In this document: in pieces, positions 1 through 7,696 of the stretch | How positions within the stretch are numbered: the first letter of the stretch is position 1 | Layout: every line of letters starts with the position of its first letter | Assembly (NCBI GenBank): GCA_910587515.1 | Contig: CAJULW010000022.1 | Location: forward strand, 1-26,873 | DNA: 26,873 nt | Source: an uncultured Duncaniella sp. | Lineage (GTDB): Bacteria > Bacteroidota > Bacteroidia > Bacteroidales > Muribaculaceae | Direction of reading: 5' to 3' | The notes under the pieces: generated by a model | What the model saw: only the letters and a program-made list of their open reading frames with translations | Databases searched by the model: none | Told to the model about the DNA's origin: nothing | Made by a program: the position numbers and the translations under genes

Positions 1-95
1 CCTACACGACCAGCTCCCCGAGAACTCCGCCAGGTCTTGATCGAAGCAACGGTATCGGGTCGTAGCGGTGCGATGTAGTAAGCTTACCCTTTTTT
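1..95 (+). ncRNA. ffs: Signal recognition particle RNA (4.5S/small SRP RNA), 5' end outside window
   Basis: This is the 3' part of the RNA scaffold that binds Ffh and targets nascent membrane proteins to the translocon. The conserved domain IV is readable: CCAGGTC at 30-36, then GAAGCAACGGTA at 43-54, matching the classical AGGUC...GAAGCA asymmetric loop that the Ffh M domain grips. Flanking strands pair as expected: CCG 27-29 with CGG 50-52, CCGA 18-21 with TCGG 55-58, and CTACA 2-6 with TGTAG 74-78. The 3' end GCTTACCC (82-89) must pair with bases upstream of the window and is followed by a T-tract at 90-95 that acts as the terminator. The apical loop is TTGATC (37-42) where E. coli has CGGAAG. 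The small size of the visible hairpin indicates the short SRP RNA without an Alu domain. Confidence 0.85.
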
Positions 96-141
96 CGTGT
101 CTGCTCTATTGTAAATGCGTAGACCGCGTCGGGGCTTGTAT

Positions 142-1200
142 TTAAAATTTTATCACCATCTCGGCACAGATTTTATCACCGATGCCGGGGATGTTTGGGG
201 CTGAGTGGCGGTAAAAATATTTTTCGTAATTGAGGCGTATATCACAACGCACAGATTTATAAATATAAGAGAGTGTGCCTCCGACTGTTGCTCGGTTGCG
301 TGCGTCGTTGTTCGTTAAAAGCGTTTTAGTTTCTTTGTCTCGTTTTCCGTTGCTATGGGCTGTCATTCCGTCGAAACGAGCCTGTACGGAAGCTCGGTTA
401 AAGATGGCAGATTTTACAGGAAAACCGTAGTCAATGAAAATATTATAGCCATGGGCTGCCTTATGGGCTTTGTTTGTATAGTGCTTGTTGACGTATTCAC
501 CTTCTATGGTCCATCCTCCGTGGGTCCATGAGGCAGAGAGACCGAATGAGTTGATGCGAATAGAATCGGGGATCAAGGTCTCGCCTCCGGCTGCTAATTT
601 GAAATCGTCGATTGTGTAGATGGCTTTTCCGGCAAATGCTATTTCTTTAACCCATACGTTGTGGTCGGCTATGGCTGTCGGATTGAACGCGCCTCCTTCG
701 ATTGTCAGGTTTGAAGTTGGTCGCAAAGCTATGGAGTAACTGAGCTTTGCCCCGACTCCGCGCACATTGTTCATAGTCCCACCGATAAATGACCGGTTTG
801 CAAAAATGTAATTTCCTGGGCCGCGGAAACAATCCGTGCCGAATGGCAGACGGAATTGTCCGGCCTGAAATTTTAAAGACTGGCTTATGGCGATGCGTCC
901 CCATGCGTCGAGTATTTTCATCGTTCCTCGGTCGCATAGGTCGGTCTGGATATAATAATCGATAATTGGCGCAACTTTGCCGCTTAGATTGACACGCGCG
1001 TTGCGTATCTGAAAGCGGTTTTCCCCGCCTTTTGTATCCATTTCCCACCGTGCACGCATGACCCCGTGTATTTTAGGTACAAGGTCGATTTTCTGTTTTT
1101 CATTTTCTTGTGTCTCCGATGTGTCGGCCTTAAGGGCAGAGTTGAACGAGGCTATGATAAAAAGAAAGATGAAAGCGGCTCGAGATGCGGAGCGTTGCAT
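142..1200 (-). CDS. Outer-membrane porin, OprO/OprP phosphate-selective porin-like family
   Basis: This 352-residue protein is predicted to be an outer-membrane beta-barrel channel. Residues 1-25 form a signal peptide (hydrophobic FIFLFIIASF, cleavage likely after ALKA). The mature part opens with a basic IHGVMRARWEMD strand and continues with FQIRNARVNLSG, DYYIQTDL, LKFQAGQFRLPFG and the RSFIGG segment. That run of short amphipathic strands is characteristic of the Porin_O_P family. The last residue is phenylalanine (EMVIKF), the usual BAM-recognition signal. At about 350 residues it is shorter than Pseudomonas OprP (about 440) but normal for Bacteroidota members. It starts 39 bases after an ECF sigma gene on the same strand and is probably co-transcribed with it. 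Phosphate specificity is not shown by the sequence; family names here are historical. Confidence 0.8.
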   Translation of the reverse strand: MQRSASRAAFIFLFIIASFNSALKADTSETQENEKQKIDLVPKIHGVMRARWEMDTKGGENRFQIRNARVNLSGKVAPIIDYYIQTDLCDRGTMKILDAWGRIAISQSLKFQAGQFRLPFGTDCFRGPGNYIFANRSFIGGTMNNVRGVGAKLSYSIALRPTSNLTIEGGAFNPTAIADHNVWVKEIAFAGKAIYTIDDFKLAAGGETLIPDSIRINSFGLSASWTHGGWTIEGEYVNKHYTNKAHKAAHGYNIFIDYGFPVKSAIFNRASVQARFDGMTAHSNGKRDKETKTLLTNNDARNRATVGGTLSYIYKSVRCDIRLNYEKYFYRHSAPNIPGIGDKICAEMVIKF

Positions 1201-1239
1201 AGATAATGGATTAGTGTGGCGGTGAGGTTGTTCATTGGT

Positions 1240-1830
1240 TCAGATCGCGAGGGCGATGTTGTTTTCAGCAGCGATGCGACGCATGTTCATTATGGCGTAT
1301 CTCATACGGCCAAGGGCTGTGTTGATACTGACCGAAGTGGCTTCGGCTATTTCCTTGAACGACATATTGCGGTAGAAACGCATGACGAGAACTTCGCGTT
1401 GGGGATCCGGAAGGGCCATTACTATTCGACGCAGGTCTTCGTCTATTTGTGTAGTGACGAGCGAGTCTTCGATATTTCCTTCGCAAAGGTCACGCCTGTT
1501 AAGTATGTCGGATCCTTCCTCGTCGGCTGAAATCGCGTTTTCAATTTTCTCCTGTCGGAAATAATCAATTATAAGATTGTGCGCTATTCGTGTGAGCCAT
1601 CCGGAAAATTTCCCATGTTCGGTGTAGCGTCCTTGCTTTATAGTCATGATCGCCTTGACAAAAGTTTCCTGAAAAATATCGTCGGCCACGTCTTTGTTTT
1701 TGACTATGTGCATGATATATGAGAATACTTTTTGTTGGTGGCGTTCAAGAAGCACATCAAAGGCTTCGTTGTTATTGTCGGCGTAAGCCGCGACCAAATC
1801 GCGGTCGCTGAGCTTAGTCAGTTGTTCCAT
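1240..1830 (-). CDS. ECF-family RNA polymerase sigma factor
   Basis: This 196-residue sigma-70 factor is of the extracytoplasmic-function type. Region 2 spans about residues 22-95, with the core-binding and -10 helices visible in DVADDIFQETFVKA and FSGWLTRIAHNLIIDYFR. Region 4 spans about 130-185, with ALPDPQREVLVMRFYRNMSF followed by the helix-turn-helix FKEIAEATSVSINTALGRMR. Region 3 is missing, as expected for ECF factors. The start follows a leader of about 110 bases behind a Bacteroidota-type promoter. No anti-sigma gene (FecR- or RseA-like) lies on either side; the next gene in the same direction is a porin, which may be its target. RNA polymerase binding is a family assignment; the regulon is unknown. 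Confidence 0.92.
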   Translation of the reverse strand: MEQLTKLSDRDLVAAYADNNNEAFDVLLERHQQKVFSYIMHIVKNKDVADDIFQETFVKAIMTIKQGRYTEHGKFSGWLTRIAHNLIIDYFRQEKIENAISADEEGSDILNRRDLCEGNIEDSLVTTQIDEDLRRIVMALPDPQREVLVMRFYRNMSFKEIAEATSVSINTALGRMRYAIMNMRRIAAENNIALAI

Positions 1831-1946
1831 CGTTTTCTCTTTTGATTGGTTAGAGTAGCAATGTTTCGATAGGCGGTATGGATTAGTTTAAAGTTAAATT
1901 TAGTTAAAATAAAGGTGGGCGTACAATAATTTGATATTCCCTGATG

Positions 1947-1978
1947 CAAATTTATCAAATGCTACTCTTTCTCACAAT
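1947..1978 (-). promoter_or_regulatory. Predicted Bacteroidota promoter for the ECF sigma gene
   Basis: Read on the minus strand there is ATTG (1978-1975), a 20-base spacer, and the -7 box TAAATTTG (1954-1947), a perfect TAnnTTTG. It would start transcription near 1940 and leave a leader of about 110 bases before the sigma gene. Confidence 0.45.
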
Positions 1979-2055
1979 AGAATTGACATAATTTAACCAC
2001 AAAAATCAACTGTAATACAATAAATGGCTATGGCGTGCTCGGGTGTTGATTAAAA

Positions 2056-2083
2056 ATCCGGCCATTCTCACGAGTGGCCGGAT
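2056..2083 (-). terminator. Rho-independent terminator downstream of dcp
   Basis: The arms ATCCGGCCA (2056-2064) and TGGCCGGAT (2075-2083) form a perfect 9-bp stem with a 10-base loop. On the minus strand the stem runs straight into TTTTAATC, while on the plus strand no T-run follows. The minus strand assignment therefore fits the end of the dcp transcript. Confidence 0.7.
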
Positions 2084-2299
2084 CATAACCTATGATTCAC
2101 TTATTAGTTAACGTAGGTGTATGTTTAAACAGTTTTAATGTTACAAAAACCTATATACGTTTGTGAATTTTAGGATTTGCTAATTGTTATGTATCCGATT
2201 TAATTGCTTGTCGACAAAGATAAATTATTTTTTCGGAATCTAATCTTGGTAAAGCGAATATTTGAGTCGGATATTAGATTATTTAAATAAAATTAACAA

Positions 2300-4477
2300 C
2301 TACTTGCCTCCTACACTGTGCAGTTCGCCTCCTTTTGCGCGTTCTGCTTTAGGCGTAAGTCCTCTATTGCGCAGTAGGGCGTCGACAGAAGGTTCGTGGC
2401 CACGGAAACGGACGAATAATTCCATCGGGTCGACGCTGCCGCCCATTTCAAGGACATTTTGTTTGAAAGCCCGTGCGGTAGCGGGGTCAAATATGCCTTT
2501 TTCGCTGAATAGTTCGAAGCCATCCGTATCAAGAACTTCGGCCCATAGATAAGTATAGTAGCCAGAGGCGTAGCCGTCGCTGCCGAAGACGTGCTTGAAA
2601 TATGGCGAACGGTAACGATAGGCTATTTGCGACGGCATGTTAAGTTTGCCGGCTACCTGTTTTTCAAATAGGTCTACGTCGATTTTGTCGTTGTCTGACG
2701 GGTTGAGCATTCCCCATTCGAGATCAAGTAGTGATGCTCCTGCCAGTTCTGTGGTCATGAACCCTTGATTGTGAGTGGATGCGGCCTGGAGTTTGTTGAT
2801 AAGGCTTTCAGGTATTGTCTCACCGGTTTTGTAGTGTATCGCGAATTCTTTCAAGAGTTCCGGCTCCAATGCCCAATGCTCGGTTATCTGTGATGGCAGT
2901 TCGACGAAGTCGCGGTCGACATTGGTTCCGGCTTGACTGCGAAGTTTTGCCCGGGTGAGCATTCCGTGAAGGCCGTGGCCGAATTCATGGAACATTGTTG
3001 TCACTTCGTCAAGTGTGAGTAGGGCGGGCATTTCAGCTGTCGGACGAGTAAAATTGCCGACATTGTACACTATGGGGCGGGAGCTTGTGCCGTCTGCGTC
3101 TTCAAATGCGCTTTTGAGTTCGCCCATCCATGCTCCTTGCCGTTTTGACGGACGAGGAAAATAGTCGGTCATGAATATGGCCACGTGCTTCCCCTCAGTG
3201 TCTTTGACTTCGTAGACTTTTACCTCCGGATGATATTTAGGCGCGTCGGGCAACTCGGTGAAAGTTACTCCGTAGAGACGTTCTGCAAGTGTGAAAATAC
3301 CTTTTCTTACATTCTCCAGCGGAAAATATGCGCTGACTTCGTTTTCGTCAAGATCAAATTTTTTCTGACGGACTTTTTCTGAGTAGTAATAGTAGTCCCA
3401 TGGAGCTATTTCGAAATTTTGTCCTGCTTGGTTTACGTAGGTCTGCATTTCGGCTATTTCCTCGCGTGCGCGTGCGGTCGCTGGTTCCCAGATCTTAAGG
3501 AGTAGTTCGCGTGCTGCCTCAGGTGTTTTAGCCATGACATTGTCTGTCATGTATGAAGCGAAATTCTTGAATCCGAGTAGTTTTGCTTTTTTTGCGCGAG
3601 CTTTGACGATTTCTCCGATTATCGGGCGATTGTCATACGGTGACGAAGATGCAAGTTTCATGTATCCTTCATACATCTGTTGGCGTAAAGCTCTGTCGTC
3701 GGCATATTTGAGTACTGGCAACCGGCTTGGGGCGTGGAGTGTGAATATCCATAGCCCTTTTTTGCCGCGACTTGCGGCTTCGTCTGCGGCCGAAGCTATG
3801 ACCCCGGCCGGTATGCCCGCAAGTTTCGTTTTGTCATCTATAACGATTTCAAATTGATTTGTGGACGCGAGAAGATTTTTGTTAAACTGGAGATAGAGAC
3901 GTGTAAGATCATTGTTTATACGTTTCAATTCTTCCTTGTCTGTGTTCGAAAGCAGCGCACCGTTTCGGGTGAAACTCTTATATGATAGTTCGACTGCTCG
4001 ACGTTCCGGACCGTTGAGCTTAAGATTGTCAAGATTGTCGTAAAGATATTTGACACGGGCAAAAAGTTTGTCGTTCATCATTATCTCGTCAGATGCAGCG
4101 GAAACCATCGGGTAGGCTTTTTCCGAAATGGCAAGCATTTGTTCGTTATTGTCAGTCTCGTCAAGCGCACCGAATACGCGCATGGTTTTTTGGAGCAGTT
4201 CTCCGCTTTTTTCCATGGCGAGGATTGTGTTGTCGAACGTCGGTGTTGACGGGTTGTCGGCTATCTGTTTGATTTCTTTTTTTTGGATCGCTATTCCTTG
4301 CTCGATGGCCGGGAGATAGTCGCTGTATGTGATTTTGTCGAATGGAGGAATCTCGAAAGGTGTTTCGTATGGTTCCATAAACGGATTCCGGTGTGTCTGT
4401 GCACTCATGTCCGATGTTACGTTTAAAGCCACAGGGAGTATTATGGCTCCGATGGCGGTGGATAAAACTTTGTTCAT
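2300..4477 (-). CDS. dcp: M3-family peptidyl-dipeptidase (Dcp-like zinc metallopeptidase)
   Basis: This 725-residue enzyme removes C-terminal dipeptides from peptides. The zinc site HEFGH is at residues 497-501, inside TMFHEFGHGLHGMLT, and the downstream third ligand lies in the LPSQITEHWALEPE segment, both as in M3A peptidases. E. coli Dcp is about 680 residues, so the length fits. I start it at the ATG at 4477, because an upstream in-frame ATG at 4561 would overlap the preceding gene and add 28 non-conserved residues. From 4477 the protein begins MNKVLSTAIGAIILPVAL, a clear signal peptide ending near MSAQ, which implies a periplasmic enzyme. The start lies 70 bases after the endonuclease/exonuclease/phosphatase gene, so it may be the last gene of that operon. 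An oligopeptidase A role is possible, but Dcp fits the exported form better. Confidence 0.92.
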   Translation of the reverse strand: MNKVLSTAIGAIILPVALNVTSDMSAQTHRNPFMEPYETPFEIPPFDKITYSDYLPAIEQGIAIQKKEIKQIADNPSTPTFDNTILAMEKSGELLQKTMRVFGALDETDNNEQMLAISEKAYPMVSAASDEIMMNDKLFARVKYLYDNLDNLKLNGPERRAVELSYKSFTRNGALLSNTDKEELKRINNDLTRLYLQFNKNLLASTNQFEIVIDDKTKLAGIPAGVIASAADEAASRGKKGLWIFTLHAPSRLPVLKYADDRALRQQMYEGYMKLASSSPYDNRPIIGEIVKARAKKAKLLGFKNFASYMTDNVMAKTPEAARELLLKIWEPATARAREEIAEMQTYVNQAGQNFEIAPWDYYYYSEKVRQKKFDLDENEVSAYFPLENVRKGIFTLAERLYGVTFTELPDAPKYHPEVKVYEVKDTEGKHVAIFMTDYFPRPSKRQGAWMGELKSAFEDADGTSSRPIVYNVGNFTRPTAEMPALLTLDEVTTMFHEFGHGLHGMLTRAKLRSQAGTNVDRDFVELPSQITEHWALEPELLKEFAIHYKTGETIPESLINKLQAASTHNQGFMTTELAGASLLDLEWGMLNPSDNDKIDVDLFEKQVAGKLNMPSQIAYRYRSPYFKHVFGSDGYASGYYTYLWAEVLDTDGFELFSEKGIFDPATARAFKQNVLEMGGSVDPMELFVRFRGHEPSVDALLRNRGLTPKAERAKGGELHSVGGK

Positions 4478-4547
4478 TTTTATGGTATTATTATGGTTTA
4501 TTGTTGCGGATATGATGAATGGTCTGGGATATGCATGAAACGCTCTT

Positions 4548-5684
4548 TCAAGGTTTGTCAAATAAGAAGGTTGTCAGCAACGGGCTGTGATCGCTTGAAC
4601 TGATATTGCCTTTTTCTATGTCGATAGCCTTAAACGGTCCTCGGTAAAGCACTTGGTCGATACGAAAATAGAAACGGTCGGCATGATATGTTATCGTTGG
4701 ACCAAAAGCCGCGTCGGAATAAGCGTCGTTCATGTCGGTGCTTCGAATCGTGCGTACAGCGTAACAATCGGGGATGTCGTTGAAATCGCCTGCGACAATA
4801 AAGGGGCCTCCTATAGAGTCGATGACTTCGCGTACGGCTTTGGCCTGTATCGCTCTTGTACGGAATGCTTCGGTAAGTTTACTTATGAGTTTCGATTTTA
4901 CTTCTTTGATTTCTTTTTTTAGTTGGCTCTTGCTTTCCGGCATGTCCATCGCTTCCTTATAAAGGATTTTGTCTTCGTCCGTGAGTCCTATGGACTTTAG
5001 ATGCACATTCATAAGGTGGATCCGCTGTCCTTTGATATCAAGTCGGAAACAGGCCATAGTATATGATATCGATGGATCGATGTGTGTCGGGACAAGTTCC
5101 ATCGGATATTTTGAATAGACAGAAAGGTCGCGTGCAGCGTTTATCGCCATGTATGGATAGCGTTTTCGCAGAGAGTCTACTTGTTGTTGTGTGATATGCC
5201 AATGGCTGTCACTGTGCAGGTATTCGGCTTCTTGCAGGTTGACGATATCTGCATCAGTGTTGAGGATATAGCTGATTGTGGAGTTGTTGTCGAGATCCGG
5301 ATTATGTCCGCGGAAATCCCAAAAATGGAGCACATTGTATGTCAGAAGGCTGAAAGCTCTTTCTTTTTCGCTTTCGGTTATACTCCCGGTTTCGATGTTG
5401 ATAGGTGAGAACGTCATGATTGATGGCAGGGACACTGACCATCCTGTGAGTATGATGAGGCTGAGACGTCTGTCGAATAGAAGATTCAGAATAATCATCA
5501 TAGCTCCTGCCATAAGCATGAGCGGCAGCAGCATGGCGGTTACGGATGCGATGACGAATTTTTCGGGATTGAATGTTCCGCCATAGGCAGAGAATATCGT
5601 GAGCATGGCAAGAAGCAGGTTTAGACCTACTCCGAATGCGAGTATCGTTGATCGTATTGGGTTTCTTTGCCGATTGGTTTTCAC
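4548..5684 (-). CDS. Membrane-anchored endonuclease/exonuclease/phosphatase family protein
   Basis: This is a 378-residue protein with two parts. Residues 1-95 carry three hydrophobic segments (about 13-35, 44-66 and 72-92). From about residue 110 there is an EEP fold with the expected metal and catalytic motifs: LLTYNVLHF, VNLQEAEY (catalytic Glu), MNVHLKS, VAGDFNDIP (Asp/Asn pair), RIDQVLYR and SSDHSPL (terminal Asp-His). A charged insertion, roughly SKSQLKKEIKEVKSKL, precedes GDFND. The substrate cannot be read from the sequence: EEP proteins include DNases, sphingomyelinases and phosphoinositide phosphatases. It follows the second rhomboid gene with a 15-base gap and is almost certainly co-transcribed. 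The catalytic domain is probably on the periplasmic side or anchored at the membrane surface. Confidence 0.88.
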   Translation of the reverse strand: MKTNRQRNPIRSTILAFGVGLNLLLAMLTIFSAYGGTFNPEKFVIASVTAMLLPLMLMAGAMMIILNLLFDRRLSLIILTGWSVSLPSIMTFSPINIETGSITESEKERAFSLLTYNVLHFWDFRGHNPDLDNNSTISYILNTDADIVNLQEAEYLHSDSHWHITQQQVDSLRKRYPYMAINAARDLSVYSKYPMELVPTHIDPSISYTMACFRLDIKGQRIHLMNVHLKSIGLTDEDKILYKEAMDMPESKSQLKKEIKEVKSKLISKLTEAFRTRAIQAKAVREVIDSIGGPFIVAGDFNDIPDCYAVRTIRSTDMNDAYSDAAFGPTITYHADRFYFRIDQVLYRGPFKAIDIEKGNISSSDHSPLLTTFLFDKP

Positions 5685-5699
5685 GATAGGCCGGGGGTG

Positions 5700-6632
5700 T
5701 TACTTGATTTTCTTGCTCACGTCGAATAAACGTTGGCGTTCTTCGGGAGAAAGTGCGGAGTAGCCTGATTTTTTGATTTTGTCGAGAATGGCATCAAGAT
5801 CTTCACGGTCGTTGCGGCTGAGAGGAGTGCCATTCGTTTTTCGTGTGTTGCTGCCGCTGGCTGTATGCCGTGTGCCAGAACATTTTTTCATCGAAAAAGT
5901 GCCACATATCATAGACGCGAAGCGGTTCCAGATATTGGCCATTCTATCGAACGTATGATTGAACGGAGCCGTTATGTCATGGCCTTTTTTCAGTCGTAGA
6001 GCATATATTGTACCGATCGCCACTCCCCCCAAATGGGCGATCTCTCCACCTGCATTGTTTCCGGTGGCTCCTATGAGGACGAGTACGATTGTCGCTATCG
6101 CTATCCATTTGAGCGATACGCTTCCGATAAAGAGCAGATTCATTTTAAAATGAGGCATTAATATCGCTGTTGCCGTTACGATTGCGATTACTGATGCCGA
6201 TGAGCCGATGAGCATCCCATAGTGGTGGTCAAAAGCCGGAAGCAGATTGTAGCCCAACATGAACATGGCGCCTCCGCCAAGACCTCCGAGCAAGTACAAT
6301 GTGAAAAACTGGCGTTGGGTCGCGACCATCGTGAACAAGGAGCCGAACCAGTATAGCCAAAGCATGTTGAAGAGTATGTGCATGACATCGTATTGCGTGA
6401 ACATGTAGCTTGCGATGGTCCATGGCCGCGTCAACAGGACGTGTGGATCGCTTGGAAGCTGCAGATATGACAATACAGTGTTTATAAAATCTGGATTTCC
6501 CCAAAATATGCTGGCTATTGCCGCAAGTCGCAAAAAGATGAAAATCACGATGTTTAACCAAATGATTTTCATCATCATCGTCGAGCTCTTAAAGGATTGC
6601 CGCAGTTGCCGTAATGTGTCAGTAACCGCCAT
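5700..6632 (-). CDS. Rhomboid-family intramembrane serine protease (second copy, with C-terminal tail)
   Basis: This 310-residue polytopic protein has the rhomboid core in residues 22-215. MHILFNMLWLYWFG carries the conserved HxxxN loop. The catalytic serine sits in IGSSASV (Ser145), where the usual GxSG reads GSSA, and the catalytic histidine is in EIAHLGG (His200). Serine and histidine are both kept, so it may be active despite the changed last glycine. The remaining residues (about 220-310) form a soluble tail ending in ILDKIKKSGYSALSPEERQR, a short helical module I recognise from Bacteroidota rhomboids (possibly the DUF6576 family). Its start overlaps the stop of the upstream rhomboid gene by 14 bases, indicating translational coupling. 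Confidence 0.9.
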   Translation of the reverse strand: MAVTDTLRQLRQSFKSSTMMMKIIWLNIVIFIFLRLAAIASIFWGNPDFINTVLSYLQLPSDPHVLLTRPWTIASYMFTQYDVMHILFNMLWLYWFGSLFTMVATQRQFFTLYLLGGLGGGAMFMLGYNLLPAFDHHYGMLIGSSASVIAIVTATAILMPHFKMNLLFIGSVSLKWIAIATIVLVLIGATGNNAGGEIAHLGGVAIGTIYALRLKKGHDITAPFNHTFDRMANIWNRFASMICGTFSMKKCSGTRHTASGSNTRKTNGTPLSRNDREDLDAILDKIKKSGYSALSPEERQRLFDVSKKIK

Positions 6633-7380
6633 GGAATGTGCCTTTCTTTTTCCAATAAAGGATGATCAGAAATCCGAATATCATGCCTCCAAGATGAGCG
6701 AAGTGTGCCACTCCGTCGCTGCGTCCGGCGGCTTCGCTTAATCCTATCAGTATTTCGATCGCTCCCATACCTATCACCATCCATTTGGCTTTAATGGGGA
6801 CGGGAATGAAAAACAGATATAAAGGAGCATTGGGAAAAAGCATGCCAAACGCCAACAGAATGCCGTAGACAGCTCCTGATGCGCCTATCGTCACGAATAT
6901 GTTCAGATTGCGGGCGAGCCATGCTTTACCTTCGGAATCAGTGAGCGCGCTTGTGATTATATGGCGTGCTTCAGGGTAGTCAAGGCTGTTGTGGGTGGCG
7001 AGAAGCCTGACGAGTGTGTCTTCCCATGTGAGGGCCCATGTCAATTCCTGGATGAGTGCCGCTCCGACTCCGCATGACACGTAATAGAATAAAAAACGGG
7101 CGCTGCCGAGTGTGCGTTCCAATGCCATGCCAAACATCCACAATGAAAACATATTGAAAAATATGTGGGCGAAGCTGCCCGTGGAGTGCATGAACATGTA
7201 AGTGAAAATCTGTACGGGATTAAAATCCGCTGCTCTGAAATAATGAAGACCGCCAAATGTCTCAAGTTCTGCTCCAAGATGGCGTGGGAGCACGAACATG
7301 GCGAGCCAGACTATCAGGTTGATGATAATCAGGTTTTTTGTTACCGGTGGTATTTGTGATAAAAACGAATTTCCTTGCAT
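6619..7380 (-). CDS. Rhomboid-family intramembrane serine protease (first copy)
   Basis: This 253-residue intramembrane protease has a complete catalytic dyad: Ser168 in TIGASGAVYG and His229 in FAHLGGMIFG. The HSTGSFAHIFFNMFSLWMFG loop-helix motif is at about 65-84. Roughly 50 residues separate the third helix from the serine helix, a hydrophilic insertion (about 118-158). Rhomboids cut single-pass membrane proteins within the bilayer; the substrate here is unknown. It is the first gene of a run with a second rhomboid (14-base overlap) and an endonuclease/exonuclease/phosphatase gene. A -7-type TAAATTTG lies only 5 bases before its ATG, so the message may be leaderless. MQGNSFLSQIPPVTKNLIIIN matches the usual N-terminus for the family, which supports this start. 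Confidence 0.92.
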   Translation of the reverse strand: MQGNSFLSQIPPVTKNLIIINLIVWLAMFVLPRHLGAELETFGGLHYFRAADFNPVQIFTYMFMHSTGSFAHIFFNMFSLWMFGMALERTLGSARFLFYYVSCGVGAALIQELTWALTWEDTLVRLLATHNSLDYPEARHIITSALTDSEGKAWLARNLNIFVTIGASGAVYGILLAFGMLFPNAPLYLFFIPVPIKAKWMVIGMGAIEILIGLSEAAGRSDGVAHFAHLGGMIFGFLIILYWKKKGTFHGGY

Positions 7381-7385
7381 AAGTG

Positions 7386-7393
7386 CAAATTTA
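7386..7393 (-). promoter_or_regulatory. Candidate -7 box for the rhomboid operon
   Basis: On the minus strand TAAATTTG ends 5 bases before the rhomboid start codon. No good -33 TTTG is found 19-21 bases upstream, so the assignment rests on the -7 box alone. Confidence 0.35.
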
Positions 7394-7530
7394 CGAAATT
7401 CACGTTGATTTTTTATTCGTAACGGGCGATAAATTGATTTTTGCTAAATATATAACGTATTATGTGATCAATAATCGCCTGGGTATAGGTGCTTTTAACT
7501 TTAATTAACAACAAAAAATGGTTCAGATTA

Positions 7531-7561
7531 TTTGTAACTTCAATAATACTTTGTAACTTTG
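7531..7561 (+). promoter_or_regulatory. Promoter of the initiator tRNA gene
   Basis: TTTG (7531-7534), a 19-base spacer and TAACTTTG (7554-7561) match the Bacteroidota -33/-7 consensus exactly. Initiation would fall near 7567, about 12 bases before the tRNA 5' end. The decamer TTTGTAACTT occurs twice here (7531-7540 and 7550-7559). Confidence 0.7.
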
Positions 7562-7578
7562 CACCACGAAAATGACAT

Positions 7579-7650
<72 letters not shown>

Positions 7651-7658
7651 CTAAGAGA

Positions 7659-7692
7659 AATCTTGTAACCAAAAAGGTTGCAAGATTTTTTT
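7659..7692 (+). terminator. Rho-independent terminator of tRNA-fMet
   Basis: AATCTTGTAACC (7659-7670), loop AAAAA and GGTTGCAAGATT (7676-7687) form a 12-bp stem with one G-U pair, followed by a T-tract through 7692. It sits 8 bases after the tRNA. Confidence 0.9.
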
Positions 7693-7696
7693 ATCA

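Larger units (their letters stand above)
1831..2299. other. Intergenic region between sigma gene and dcp
   Basis: This AT-rich, non-coding stretch of 469 bases holds the sigma gene promoter (1947-1978) and the dcp-side terminator (2056-2083). Between that terminator and the dcp stop codon lie about 215 bases. They contain an 8-base inverted repeat with a 28-base loop (AATCTAAT 2237-2244, ATTAGATT 2273-2280), a perfect palindrome TTGTCGACAA (2208-2217) and a plus-strand TAnnTTTG match (2156-2163). No open reading frame of credible length is present. Confidence 0.6.

Noticed and set aside
1216..1530. Plus-strand frame of 104 residues over the sigma gene
   Set aside because: It is antisense to a clear ECF sigma factor with full family motifs and has no family features of its own. 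The same reasoning removes the other long frames opposite or out of phase with the annotated genes.
4478..4561. Upstream in-frame start for dcp
   Set aside because: It would overlap the end of the preceding gene and put 28 polar residues before a clear signal peptide that begins at the ATG at 4477.
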